A stretch of DNA of 64,000 nucleotides from Schistocerca nitens. Taxonomy: Eukaryota; Arthropoda; Insecta; Orthoptera; Acrididae. Shown here in pieces: positions 9,450 through 19,574 of the stretch. The stretch lies in assembly GCF_023898315.1 (NCBI RefSeq), contig NC_064622.1:180874178-180938177 (forward strand). Reading direction: 5' to 3'. Both the position numbers and the translations under genes were made by a program. Under the pieces are notes generated by a model, which was not told where the DNA came from, did no database searches, and worked only from the letters and a program-made list of their open reading frames with translations. Numbering within the stretch: the first letter of the stretch is position 1; each line of letters begins with the position of its first letter.

Positions 9450-10405
9450 TCAGATAACAAATGACTGAAGAAATGTTTTTTCGTGTGATATAATTAAAAA
9501 TTTATTTATTGACTTTTTTCCTTTGCTTGTACTGTGAAACATTGCTTCTTGACAAATTTTATGATTGTAGGTCAGCGGGAAATACCCTATAGATTTTAGT
9601 GAGGGAGTTTGTATCAGAGTATGATATAAATTGCTGTATCCTACGCGTTCCTGACGGAAAAGCATCTTAACAAAGGGACGCACAGAAAGACAGTTGGAAA
9701 AAAAAAAGTTTCATGTGATGTAGCTACAAACTGACAGTTTCAGTTTTTTCCCTGTAATTGTACCGTGGTGCTTTGCTTCTTTCCAAATGTCATGATTGTA
9801 GGCCAACAGGATGTGCGCTATAGGTCTGGAAGAGTGAGTTTTCGAGTATCAAAGTATATGACATTAGTGGCCTTATCTTTTGATTGTATTCATTTAGAAG
9901 CTTACATTTGTTACACCATCAACAGACCTTAAGCCTTAGTATGTGACAAATTTAAACTTTACACGTCCACCCACTCCCGCGAAAAAGATGTCTTAATAGA
10001 CAGACGAGCAGACAGTCGATCAGATAAAAAATGACAGTTTTTTTCGTGTGATATAATTACAGATTAACGCTTTTCATATATTTTCCTTACACTGTGCGGT
10101 GAAACCTTGCGTATTATCAAATTATGATTCTAAGACAACGGAAACTACACTGTAGATTTCCATCAGTGAGTTTTCGAGTCTCAAAATGTTACACAAATGA
10201 CCGTATCTCTTGATTTCATTGACTTACAAACTTCAACTTCTCAAACCGCCAAGAGATCTTATACTTTAGCGTATGAAATATGTTTGAACTTGATATGTCT
10301 ACTTTTTCCTGAGAAAACGACTTTTTAACAGTCGGACTGACGGACGACAAAGTGATCCTAGAAGAGTTACGTTTCTACTAACTGGGATAGTGAACCCTAA
10401 AAGTA
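9450..10405 (+). repeat. Three diverged tandem monomers of an AT-rich repeat
   Basis: Shared landmarks recur in order at about 9455, 9690 and 10020. They are 'cgtgtgatataatta' or its variant, a 'tttttcctt..ctgtg' block, 'atgattgtaggyca', 'gagttttcgagt(a/c)tcaaa', and then 'gacagacag'-like runs. The last monomer ends 'gaaccctaaaag', resembling the insect repeats that end GGAACCCTAAAAA. The first monomer lacks a central part. Monomer length is roughly 240-390 bp. Confidence 0.7.
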
Positions 10406-10985
10406 AGTAAACAGTGCAGTCGAAACACGGGAGCCCGCCCACGTGTAAGCAGAAGTTTCACTGGAAAGCCCTCAAACATCCTCAGTACAGATCCGATCTC
10501 TCCCCATGCAATAGTCACATTTTGGAGTCCTCAAGATAGACATTCATGGCCGTCGATTTATTTCGGTACAGTCATGATTGTGTAGGAAACTGCGAAAAAT
10601 TTTCTTCTTGTCTCACAATGGGATAAATATAGTAGGACTTATGGCGATTGCCTTTAAAACAATAAACAGTTTGCTTATATTTTTCCATCTGTTTCGTTTT
10701 CATTTGATTGACTCTTATTATAAAGCGTCAAGAGAACAGCAGACATGAAAGTATGCCACTTTGGAAACTGTTTTAATGCTAGGTAATGTTAATTACAATC
10801 TAAGACAAAAAACAAAAAAGAAAAAAAAATGATGGAAGTGTGACACTGCAGCGCAGTTTCACAAAAAGTTCACTAAGGACATTTCGGTACCAAAAAGTCT
10901 TTGCTAATTGTATTCTGTACACTCAGCTGGACAGTAACTATGCTTCCCAGACAGACATGTGATAAATATACGCAGATATCAGCGT
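10406..10985. other. Unassigned stretch
   Basis: No gene was recognised. An A-rich run is present at about 10806-10828. Confidence 0.3.
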
Positions 10986-10989
10986 TTAA

Positions 10990-12015
10990 GAGAGAGAGCA
11001 TGGCGTTGGGGTCAAAGAAGCCGGTTGGCGTAATCGGCGAATCACTCGACACCTGAATAGGAGCGATACCAGTATTCGATGATGTTGGCGGAATGGATGA
11101 ACAATGGCTGAACACATCGTCAAGAAGGAAGCGGTCGACTTAGAGAGACGACAGAACGTGAGTACCGAGTAATCGTTAGAGAAGCGCTCAGTGCCCCGAT
11201 TCATCATTATAATCGATCCGACGCACAGCTGGTGCTTCAATCATCCCAAGGACCATTAATAAAAGCTCACAAAAAGGAGGCTGAGCACAGGGCGCCCCTT
11301 GCACCGACTTCACCAACACTGGTGTCGGGCACATAAGTGTATTCTCATTGACTGGAGTAGAATTGTCTGCAGTGACGAATCCCGCTTCGAACTGAGTCCC
11401 GATGACACCGAAGACTTGTACGGAGACGCCCCTTAGAGCGGTAGGATACAAACTTGATTGTCGCCTCCCATAGGGCATGACAGCCAGGAGTAATGGTCCT
11501 TGGTGCCACTCCATTTCATAGAAGCACCCAGGTGGTTGTCGTCTGCGGCACTATTACGGCAAAGCGCACCGTCTACGACGTTCTACGGCTCGTTTCGTTG
11601 CCCTTCATAGAGAGCCATCCTTGACTTACATTTCAACAAGATAATGCCCACCTGCGCAGGGCCAGAATTTCTACTGCTCGTTTCGGGCATGCCATACCCT
11701 CCCTTGGCTAGCTATATCACTCGATCTCTCCTCAACTGAGAAAATTAGGAGATTTATAGGCAGGCCCTCCAACCAACTCAGGATTTTGATGCTGTCACAC
11801 GCCAATCAGACAGAATTTGGCACGATGTCTCTCTGGACGCCATCCAAGAACTCTATCAATGAATTCCAAGCCAAATAAATGCTTGTGTAAGGGCCAGAGA
11901 TGGACCAATCCGTTATTGACTTGCTCGATTGGTGAAGCTCTTTCTCTTGAATAAATCATCCAATTGCTCTGAAATTGTTGTCATTTGCTTGTCTGTAGAT
12001 GTGTTCATACCTTCC
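10990..12015 (+). pseudogene. Tc1-like transposase relic D
   Basis: Frame-broken but collinear Tc1 transposase landmarks lie on the + strand. They are 'HLNRSDTSIRRCW' near 11055 (helix-turn-helix), 'DWSRIVCSDESRFELS' near 11350 (first catalytic Asp), 'FQQDNAHLRRARIST' near 11635 (second catalytic Asp), and a final 'INACVRARDGPIRY' near 11875. The third catalytic block is eroded near 11720. Many stops and shifts interrupt it. The 3' flank (11927-12015) is the piece also found at 178-262. No TIRs could be assigned. Confidence 0.85.
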
Positions 12016-12194
12016 CGTCCCATTCCGATAATTCCTCTGTGTAGCGCTGGTTAATGATTTTTTTGTGTTTTCGTGGCGTGTACAATGTAGTTTTATAGCT
12101 AAATAAAAATTCATATATATTAGTAACATCAGTTACTGTCTTTCCATTATATCTAATGTGAGAGTACCCACATTTGCTTTAATATATATGTATA

Positions 12195-12300
12195 TATACC
12201 CTTTGTCCGTCCGAATGTTCATTAGAGCAGCGTGTAAAAGTTTGAAATGAATCGTTCATGTACTTTTCGAGATTTTTGATAACAACTTTAAACAACGACT
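12195..12300 (+). repeat. Dispersed repeat family R, copy
   Basis: 'gtccgaatgttcattagagc', then 'gaatcgttcatg' and 'acttttcgagatttttga', matches the core of the R copies at 6.1-6.4 and 8.4-8.5 kb. A TATATA-rich run precedes it at about 12105-12200. Confidence 0.7.
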
Positions 12301-12779
12301 AATTTTCATGTAGTAGTATAGGTAACTACCGTTGCAGAAGACGTGGCAATATGCGTAAGCTGATTGATATAGCGTGGAGACTGCAAAGGAGACTATGTCC
12401 AGCTAAGAAACTAATAGAAATGATCCACCAGCGCATTTAAGAAGCAGAAATTACATAGGCAGTGATAACAACATAGCGCAACGATGTTTTCCGCCGACGA
12501 CATAGGCAAAGTAAAGTGTTCTGTTAGTTGGAAAAGCAGTAAAATAATTTCTATAACAGACAAAATTTATGCACATGGTGCTAATATGTCGTAGAAACAA
12601 TTAATGTAAGTGGTCCTTACAGTCAATACGATGAGAACTGCGTGCGGTCTGATTGATGCTGTCGTCTACATGTAACGAAAACATCCTGTATTTCGCGCCC
12701 TATCATAGCTACTAATTAAATTTAGGGAAAAAAACCATCAGTAACTGCGGCCAAAAGCTACCTGTATAAGTCACCCTTG
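12301..12779. other. Unassigned stretch
   Basis: No gene or repeat was recognised. It is probably old degenerate sequence leading into the LINE relic. Confidence 0.3.
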
Positions 12780-13800
12780 TTCTGTCAAAGATCTTCTCAA
12801 AGAGGGGTAGGATCGGACAGAGTTTCGAGGCTACCTCTTGAGCTTGGGAGAGAAACTGTCGCTAAACGACGTGAAGATTAGCAATTATCAGTGGCATGAG
12901 GATGCAGAAGGCAATGGAAACCAGTGCAATAAAGACACAATGGGCACCCAAGGGCCTGTTCCATGTAAATTAGAAAGCGGCATGTCGATCTCTCCGAGGT
13001 CAAAGTATTCCGGATTAGTTATTCCGATCGCCGGTAGGAGACTCCAAGTGGGACGAGACTATAAGGAAAAGACTGAAAAACCACGAAATGATACCATTCT
13101 ACGAGTCGGAAACTGGTATGTCAAAAGCCTGTATGTGGTGGGAAGCTAGAGCCTTAAAAAGAAAATGCCGGGGCTCAGGGAAAGAAGATAAGGATTTTTT
13201 GTCAGAAAAATATAAGGTAATGTAAACAGCAGCAGAAAATGTTGTAACAGGAGTCGGATTCACAGATTGGAAAATATGGCAGAGCGTGAGTTAGTGCGAG
13301 ATAATCAGTGACGGACTGGATCGACAGCTAACCAACACTAACAATAAAAGTTCAGTCATACATGCCGACGTCACAGGCAGGAGATGAAGAGATGGAGGAA
13401 GTACATGAGGTAAAGTGAAAGTGTAATCATATGTGCAAAGGAAGATAAAACTCTAGTAATTATGAGTGATTGGAATGCTTAGTAGGGGATGAAACAGAAG
13501 AAAGATTCACGGGAGAGTATGGTCTCGGTGACCAGAATGTGAGAGAAGAAAATAATAGTGGTAACTTCCTGCAGTACATTTAACCTAGGAGTAGCGAATA
13601 TACTATTCAAAGGTCTCGAGAGGAGGAGGTATGGTTGGAAAAGATCAGGTAATGATTCCGAAATTAAGAAATTACATATTCGATTGTAAGGCATACCCAG
13701 GAGCTGAACTGCACACCGATCACAGAAGACCGAAGTTAGAGAGTCTCATCCGCCAAATCAATGTGCATAGAAGTGCAATACTGACATCGTATTGCGTCTA
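12780..13800 (+). pseudogene. LINE endonuclease-domain relic (RTE-like)
   Basis: The open segment 12838-13149 ends with 'ILRVGNWYVKSLYVVGS', matching the start of apurinic-type LINE endonucleases. Further downstream, frame-broken pieces read 'GVIMSDWNA' near 13460, then 'VGDETEERFTGEYGLGDQN', then 'LNCTPITEDHR' near 13710. That is the expected order in the endonuclease half of RTE-like or related non-LTR elements. No reverse transcriptase follows, because a mariner relic takes over at 14.2 kb. The element is truncated and full of stops. Confidence 0.75.
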
Positions 13801-14222
13801 GTGTTAGCCATGTGAAAGCTTCAGAACGATTTCGAAATATTTGCGAATCGTGTAGCAGAGGCGGGGCGTGTGTACCATTACGGCGAAGTTGGATGTAGGA
13901 TGCCGCCTAAAAACGGCGCCCTCGTCGTTAATCCATCGGGCGAATTCTGTCTGTGGCCGGCGTGCATCACCGAATATCGAAAGCGGTGAGCAGACACGAG
14001 AGACTGTCCAGGTTAGTCCGAAAAAGAGAACTGTATCAGAGACCAGAATGAAAAATCCTCCAATCATAGCAAAAAAAGGTGGAACATGTTCTGGGCAGAG
14101 TTAGAGGACGTGAAAGAGAGCTTTTCGACTTATCTGGTAGCTTAAAATACATTTAAATCAAAACATCCGACACATTTGCGCTTTTATACTTCTGCGTAAT
14201 ACTACCAATTTCACGTAATACG
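13801..14222. other. Unassigned GC-rich block
   Basis: A CpG-containing block at about 13856-13990 stands out from AT-rich flanks. It includes 'aaaacggcgccctcgtcg' and 'gtggccggcgtgcatcacc'. It looks like a repeat fragment, but I cannot name the family. Confidence 0.35.
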
Positions 14223-14870
14223 CGGATTGTCCAGAAAGTACGCTCTGATCGGTCGCTAAATAGAAACCACAGTGAAAATCAGAAACATTTTACTTGCAAG
14301 AGTTAGCTACACTTTCCACATACTTCTCTACATAGTCGCCGCTCTGACATAGACATTTGTCGGAGCGTTATACCAAATTTCTAACACCATCGTCATAGAA
14401 AGCAGCCGCCTGTGCTTACCGATAATTCTCTACTCTGGTCTATAGCACGTAGCCTGCGCCCAAGTGTATCCAACTTTTCATGTGAACTGAGATGATACTC
14501 AGGATGAGCCAATTAGAGCTGCGTTGTAGGTGATCGAACACTTCCCATCGAAAAGGCTGCAGGAGCGTCTTCACTGCCCCTGCTGAGTGCGGCTGAGAAT
14601 TGCCATGAAGAAGGAAGTGCGTGGCAGTTGCGTTAGGTGGGCTGCATTCATTAAGCCGAAGCCTCTCAGCGGGCCCTCCTACATGGTGGGAGATATCTGT
14701 GTTCTACGCACCTTTACTCGCTCACATTGCACTCACAACTAAAAAGGGTTTCTTGATGCAATCGATGGTCATGCTAGAGACACTACCCTACTCATCTGTG
14801 GAAAGCTTCATCAGGTTTTCACTGTGGTATCCATTTCGCGATCGATCGGAAATTACTTTCTGGACAACCG
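14223..14870 (-). mobile_element. Internally deleted mariner element
   Basis: The termini 'cggattgtccagaaagtac' and, inverted, 'cggttgtccagaaagtaat' begin ~55-bp inverted repeats that continue through 'ccacagtgaaaa'. Near the left TIR the minus strand encodes 'FYDDGVRNLV' and 'SGDYVEKYVES', the standard C-terminal signature of mariner transposases. The 648-bp length against ~1.3 kb for full elements, together with many stops, marks a deleted, inactive copy. Confidence 0.85.
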
Positions 14871-15600
14871 TCGTATCATGCAAAGTGTCATGTAAAGCAA
14901 CATGATAAATGACATCATTCCGTACATGACCATGACATCATGTCATCCATCTTGGCATTTCCAATGTCATACAGCACGACACAACATGTCATTTAAGTTT
15001 GGGATGCATGCATCCCTACTCTGGGATACTTTCTGTTATAGATGCACACCGGCTCTCAGCTACTTCCTATTGTGATGCACTTCTCAAAATACATGTAACA
15101 AGAGGTGGGTTGTGCGAGAAATGATCCCTTCTGAAAAGAAAACAACAGCCTCCCCACCCAGAAATAAAAAAAATTGTTTTAGCATCCACCACCACCCTTC
15201 TCCCCCCACTCAGGAACAAACCGACCCTAGAAATTTTATCCCCACATAAATACTTTTCTTGCTATTGCATGTATGCTCTTCAGCCATATGGTGTTATATA
15301 TTTTTTTCTATGGCTGGCAAATCTTCTGGATATTGGACACAAGATCAGCGATTTTAGCCCATAAATTGCAAGATGCAGCTGTGTCAACACCTCAACACCT
15401 TGCAGCTAAGAGAGCTCACTGCATGGGGGGAGGAAGGTTAACACGCAAAAAAGAATAAATTTGTAAAGAGTATTGATTTACATGTCTTTGAAGATGCCAG
15501 ACAAGGAGGAAAGCTAGAGTCCTTCTTCTACATTCCTACTGCTACCCAAGACATATTCCACTTCTTTGTGCTGCGATTGGAGCATTTTTCATTCTGGTTC
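14871..15600. other. Unassigned; clustered ATGTCAT words
   Basis: Between 14876 and 14995 the words ATGTCAT or ATGACAT and close variants occur about ten times on the two strands. The rest is AT-rich with C-rich runs at 15155-15205, and no gene was seen. Confidence 0.4.
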
Positions 15601-16430
15601 TCAATTATTACTCTACACGATTTTTACTTTAAACCACCATAACCTGCCAACCGATGTAGGTTTTTGTTTACTCGGGCGACGACTGATTCGGCGCAAGTTT
15701 CGAACTATGTTGCATATATCATGGGAAATGATAAAGCTTTCACAAAACAACAGTATGACCATTAATTAGATATAATTGTCAACCTTCTTACAAAATTTGA
15801 ACCGATTCGCACAAGTTTTAAACATGGAAGTAGAACGCCTACAGAAACACAAATAAGTGTTTTTCGCGTGAAATCTGAATGAAACTAGATTTTTGAAGTC
15901 TACTTTTCAATCTTATCGTAAGAAAGCAATTTTAATTTCTTCGATCCACATCAAACCATTTGTGAGCATTCAGTTCACGTAAGAACGAATTTTACCTGCT
16001 AGATTAAGCTCGACTTCAAGGCATCGTATTTCGAGAACGGATAATGATTACTTCATTAAATAAACCCCCATCGTGCGAAGGTTGAACTGATTCATACAAG
16101 TTGAAGGTACAAAAATGGTGTACTTCAGAAAAGTTCCAGAACCACGCGTTTTTTTTCTTTTTGCACGTAAAATCTAAACTAAGCTAGATTTTTTCCACTG
16201 TTAAAACTTGTCTTAGACCAAGGTACGATACACTGGTGGACCAGATTTGAACCATCAGTCTCGCTCCAGTCCAGAGTTATCTAGCGATAAATGTTTTTGC
16301 ACTTAAAGTCCGAACGGTTCTCAGATAATAGTGGCATTACCTGATCATTAATTTCAGCTCGTGTAAGATCTTTTGAAAACAAAATTAATCGATTCGCACG
16401 ATTTGCTTACGCCCCGCAAGCGGTTCGTCG
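15600..16430 (+). repeat. Highly diverged tandem monomers
   Basis: The pairs 'gattcgcacaagtttt' (~15803), 'gattcatacaagttga' (~16090) and 'gattcgcacgatttg' (~16392), and 'cgtgaaatctgaatgaaact' (~15866) / 'cgtaaaatctaaactaagct' (~16165), recur at roughly 290-300 bp. This points to an old tandem array. Confidence 0.5.
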
Positions 16431-16658
16431 TTCAAACCTAGCTTAATGTACTGTGTAACAGCTACAGTAAGACAGATGATCGAATGGCTTTGCAAATGGC
16501 CGCTGGTCCTGGCTAAACGAAAAGCTTTGTACCCAACGATCCTAGCTCAAATAGGAACCGAGCACCAAGACCTTCCTACCACTCTTCAGCTGCGATTCTA
16601 CTGTTGCCCTTTTCATACGTATTTGTTATAATGCTTCCGCGCTGTTGTGATATGCGTA

Positions 16659-17433
16659 TACAGGGTGTTACAAAAAGGTACGGCCAAACTTTCAGGAAAC
16701 ATTCCTCACACACAAATAAAGAAAAGATGTTATATGGACATGTGTCCGGAAACGCTTAATTTCCATGTTAGGGCTCATTTTCCATGTTCTTCCACCTACG
16801 CTCAATGGAGCACCTTATCATGATTTCATACGGGATACTCTACCTGTGCTGCTAGAACATGTGCCTTTACAAGTACGGCACAACATGTGGTTCATGCACG
16901 ATGGAGCTCCTGCACATTTCAGTTGAAGTGTTCGTACGCTTCTCAACAACAGATTCGGTGACCGATGGATTGGTAGAGGCGGACCAATTCCATGGCCTCC
17001 ACGCTCTCCTGGCCTCAACCCTCTTGACTTTCATTTATGAGGGCATTTGAAAGTTCTTGTCTACGCAACCCCGGTACCAAATGTAGAGACTCTACGTGCT
17101 CGTATTGTGGACGGCTGTGATACAATACGCCATTCTCCAGGGCTGCATCAGCGCATCAGGGATTCCATGCGACGGAGGGTGGATGCATGTAACCTCGCTA
17201 ACGGAGGACATTTTGAACATTTCCTGTAACAACGTGTTTGAAGTCACGCTGGCACGTTCTGTTGCTGTGTGTTTCCGTTCCATGATTAATGTGATTCGAA
17301 GAGAAGTAATAAAATGAGCTCTAACATGGAAAGTAAGCGTTTCCGGACACATGTCCACATGACATATTTTCTTTCTTTGTGTGCGAGCAATGTTTCCTGA
17401 AAGTTTGGCCGTACCTTTTTGTAACACCCTGTA
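16659..17433 (+). mobile_element. Internally deleted TIR transposon, mariner-like (TA ends)
   Basis: The ends 'tacagggtgttacaaaaagg' and its exact inverse are the tips of ~120-bp inverted repeats (16659-16783 and 17311-17433). The flanking TA fits Tc1/mariner target choice. The body is the C-terminal half of a DDE transposase. At 775 bp it lacks the N-terminal half. Confidence 0.9.
16860..17229 (+). pseudogene. Transposase C-terminal half (DDE_3 type)
   Basis: The frame reads 'MWFMHDGAPAHFS' (second catalytic Asp), a stop, then 'RWIGRGGPIPWPPRSP', 'NPLDFHL' (third catalytic Asp region), and after another stop 'VPNVETLRARIVDGCD', ending 'NLANGGHFEHFL'. This layout is shared with the transposases at 36.2-37.2 kb and 56-57.4 kb. 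Two in-frame stops and loss of the N-terminal half leave it non-functional. It may still be mobilisable through its long TIRs. Confidence 0.85.
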
Positions 17434-17461
17434 TATATTCTCGCCCGCGCTGTTGCGATAT

Positions 17462-17661
17462 GGCCGGCCAGTGTGGCCGAGCGGTTCTGGGCGCGTCAGT
17501 CTGGAACCGCGCGACCGCTACGGTCGCAGGTTCGAATCCTGCCTCGGGCATGGATGTGTGTGATGTCCTTAGGTTAGTTCGGTTTAAGTAGTTCTAAGTT
17601 CTAGGGGACTGATGACCTGAGCTGTTAAGTCCCATAGTGCTCAGAGCCATTGGAACCATTT
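17462..17661 (+). repeat. Full-length tRNA-derived SINE with target-site duplication
   Basis: Starts 'ggccggccagtgtggccgag' and ends 'gagccattggaaccatt'. An exact 11-bp duplication 'tgttgcgatat' lies at 17451-17461 and 17662-17672. The boxes 'tggccgagcggtt' and 'ggttcgaatcc' are intact. Confidence 0.95.
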
Positions 17662-17672
17662 TGTTGCGATAT

Positions 17673-18214
17673 GCGTATATATATTCTCGCCGTACAGAGA
17701 GCGTCATATTATCTTGATCAACACCCGAGATTTCGAAGATAATCGCCATCTTGAAAGTCAGGAAATGATGTTCGTAAGCTCGAGTTTTAATTCAGATATG
17801 ACGCGCTCTGTACACCGAGAAGATTTTACACAAGTATGTCATCGCTATAATCTGGGATTTCGTATGTAACGGATGGCTTACGCCAGTCCAGACAGGCTGT
17901 TCTGTGGACTCCGAGAAGAAAAGTTGACTGGGGGCAGCAGGAGAGCAGCACGAGACGGCCCTAGGGACCTCAGGAGAGAAGAGCAGGCCGTAGCAACGTC
18001 AGGGAGAGTGTGTGGCTGTTTCCAACGAGCGTATCCCTCGTGTGTCCTAGCAGGGACAGCCAACAGGACGCAGGACGCAGGCAGATTGTCTGGGAGGTCT
18101 CTGGGGGAACAACTGACAAGAACCAGAGCGACCACCAGGGGGCAGACAAGCGCGACACCAAGAGTTCGCTGACCTCACGTCGAAACACTGGAACAGCACT
18201 CGCACTCTTGCACG

Positions 18215-18218
<4 letters not shown>
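17673..18218. other. Unassigned stretch
   Basis: The segment at 17870-18210 is purine-rich and GC-rich compared with its flanks and has ORFs in several frames. None shows a family motif. It leads into the CA microsatellite. Confidence 0.3.
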
Positions 18219-18285
<67 letters not shown>

Positions 18286-18314
18286 ACAGACAGACAGACA
18301 GAGAGAGAGAGAGA
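18219..18314 (+). repeat. Compound microsatellite (CA)n-(GACA)n-(GA)n
   Basis: About 30 CA units from 18219, a short interruption 'caaacacacaca', then GACA units and GA units to 18314. Overlapping ORFs rich in Cys-Val or Thr-His are artefacts of this repeat. Confidence 0.97.
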
Positions 18315-18435
18315 TTCATATATTCAGACACTGAGTAATAGTTATGACATCAGAGAGTATATCCCTCCAACGCCAACAGTAGACACCACCAGCAACTGGT
18401 ATTAACATTAGTATTGCGACTGTGTCGCTTGTTTG

Positions 18436-18627
18436 CTCAAATGGCTCTGAGCACTATGGGACTCAACATCTTCGGTCATAAGTCCCCTAGAACTTAGAAC
18501 TACTTAAACCTAACTAACCTAAGGACATCACACACACCCATGCCCGAGGCAGGATTCGAACCTGCGACCGTAGCAGTCCCGCGCTGCAGGACTGCAGCGC
18601 CAGAACCGCACGGCCACCGCAGCCGGC
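18436..18627 (-). repeat. tRNA-derived SINE, 'ctgcag' subfamily
   Basis: Reverse orientation: tail 'caaatggctctgagcacta' at the left, tRNA-like head 'ccggctgcggtggccgtgcg' at the right, B box 'ggttcgaatcctgcc'. The head belongs to the variant that also occurs at 53539-53729. An approximate duplication 'ctgtgtcgct/ctgtgtcact' flanks it. Confidence 0.93.
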
Positions 18628-18659
18628 CTGTGTCACTCGTGACCCACTCCGTAATTCTT

Positions 18660-19240
18660 TCGTTGCAGGGAAATACCAGTCTCTGTCAAGAAGTTAAAGA
18701 AAAAAGAAAAATTACATAGCACAGTATTATGGAAGAAGAATAATGCACCATTGGAAGTTTATCAGGGAAAGAGCAGTGAAAATATCCTGATTCTCAGCAC
18801 TATATCTTCCTTATGTAAAAACTGGAGCTCGTTTGAAAAAGATGCCAGACACAGTGGCATTTATAACTGCTCTAAATGTCAAATGAGCTTCACCGTTCGA
18901 TTTGCCCGCAGATACCCAGTCAAAGGAGCATCTAGACGTTCGCTTGTTCACACATGTTAGAACTCGGTAGATTTGTCTGGAATAAATATTTGTGTACAAT
19001 GCTCTAAACGAGGAAAAATTGAAGCTCAGGGACTTCGTATTGCAGCCATTGGAGGGGTTTGCTGAGAATTACACAGTAATCACGAACACATTTTTTTCTT
19101 GCGTCACTTCGCAAGGTATTTCTCAGAGACAAGAAAAGCAAACACGTTGCCTTATAATGTCCTACTCCGCTGAAAACGAATCATTTGTGAAGTGTCATAT
19201 ATGCAAGGAAAACTGTCCGCTATAAATGCACATCAAAAGA
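18660..19240 (+). pseudogene. Possible degenerate zinc-finger-like sequence
   Basis: Three reading-frame pieces carry Cys pairs: 'GIYNCSKCQMSFTVRFA', 'GINICVQCSKRGKIEAQG' and 'FVKCHICKENCPL'. The spacing CxxCxxxF in the first resembles the start of a C2H2 finger, but the matching His pairs are missing or displaced and stops intervene. A splice-acceptor-like 'tctttcgttgcag' lies at 18656-18668. This could be a processed zinc-finger pseudogene or coincidence. Confidence 0.2.
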
Positions 19241-19469
19241 CTTATCTGTGCTTATTATGTGGTGCTAGCCAGTAAGGGCATCCAATAAATGTGTTAAGTT
19301 TTCATAATAACAATAATTTATAAAATGAAAAAAATTGCTTTGTTTTTGTTGATTTTATAATAAAATATCCAACACTTCATAGATTAGATTCATTAGTAGC
19401 CACAGTAACCTCAGTGTCACTGGATAATAAAAGGGAAAGATATGTGGGTTATAGGTGAGCCGGACGCGG

Positions 19470-19517
19470 TTCTAGGTGTGACAAATTCTAGGTGTGTCAA
19501 ATTCTAGGTGTGACAAG
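19470..19517 (+). repeat. Three-copy 16-bp tandem repeat
   Basis: The unit 'ttctaggtgtgacaaa' starts at 19470, 19486 and 19502 with one substitution in the second copy. It lies just outside the left end of the pogo-like element. Confidence 0.9.
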
Positions 19518-19574
19518 CACCAGCGGTTCTAATGTGAAAATGCTCTTTGTGCATTTTCCATCTCAGTATACATA

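Noticed and set aside
17970..18405. Long ORFs across the CA microsatellite (Cys/Val and Thr/His runs)
   Set aside because: Reading-frame artefacts of a dinucleotide repeat, with no motif outside it.
18660..19240. Functional C2H2 zinc-finger gene
   Set aside because: The His pairs are missing and stops intervene. It is kept only as a low-confidence degenerate sequence.
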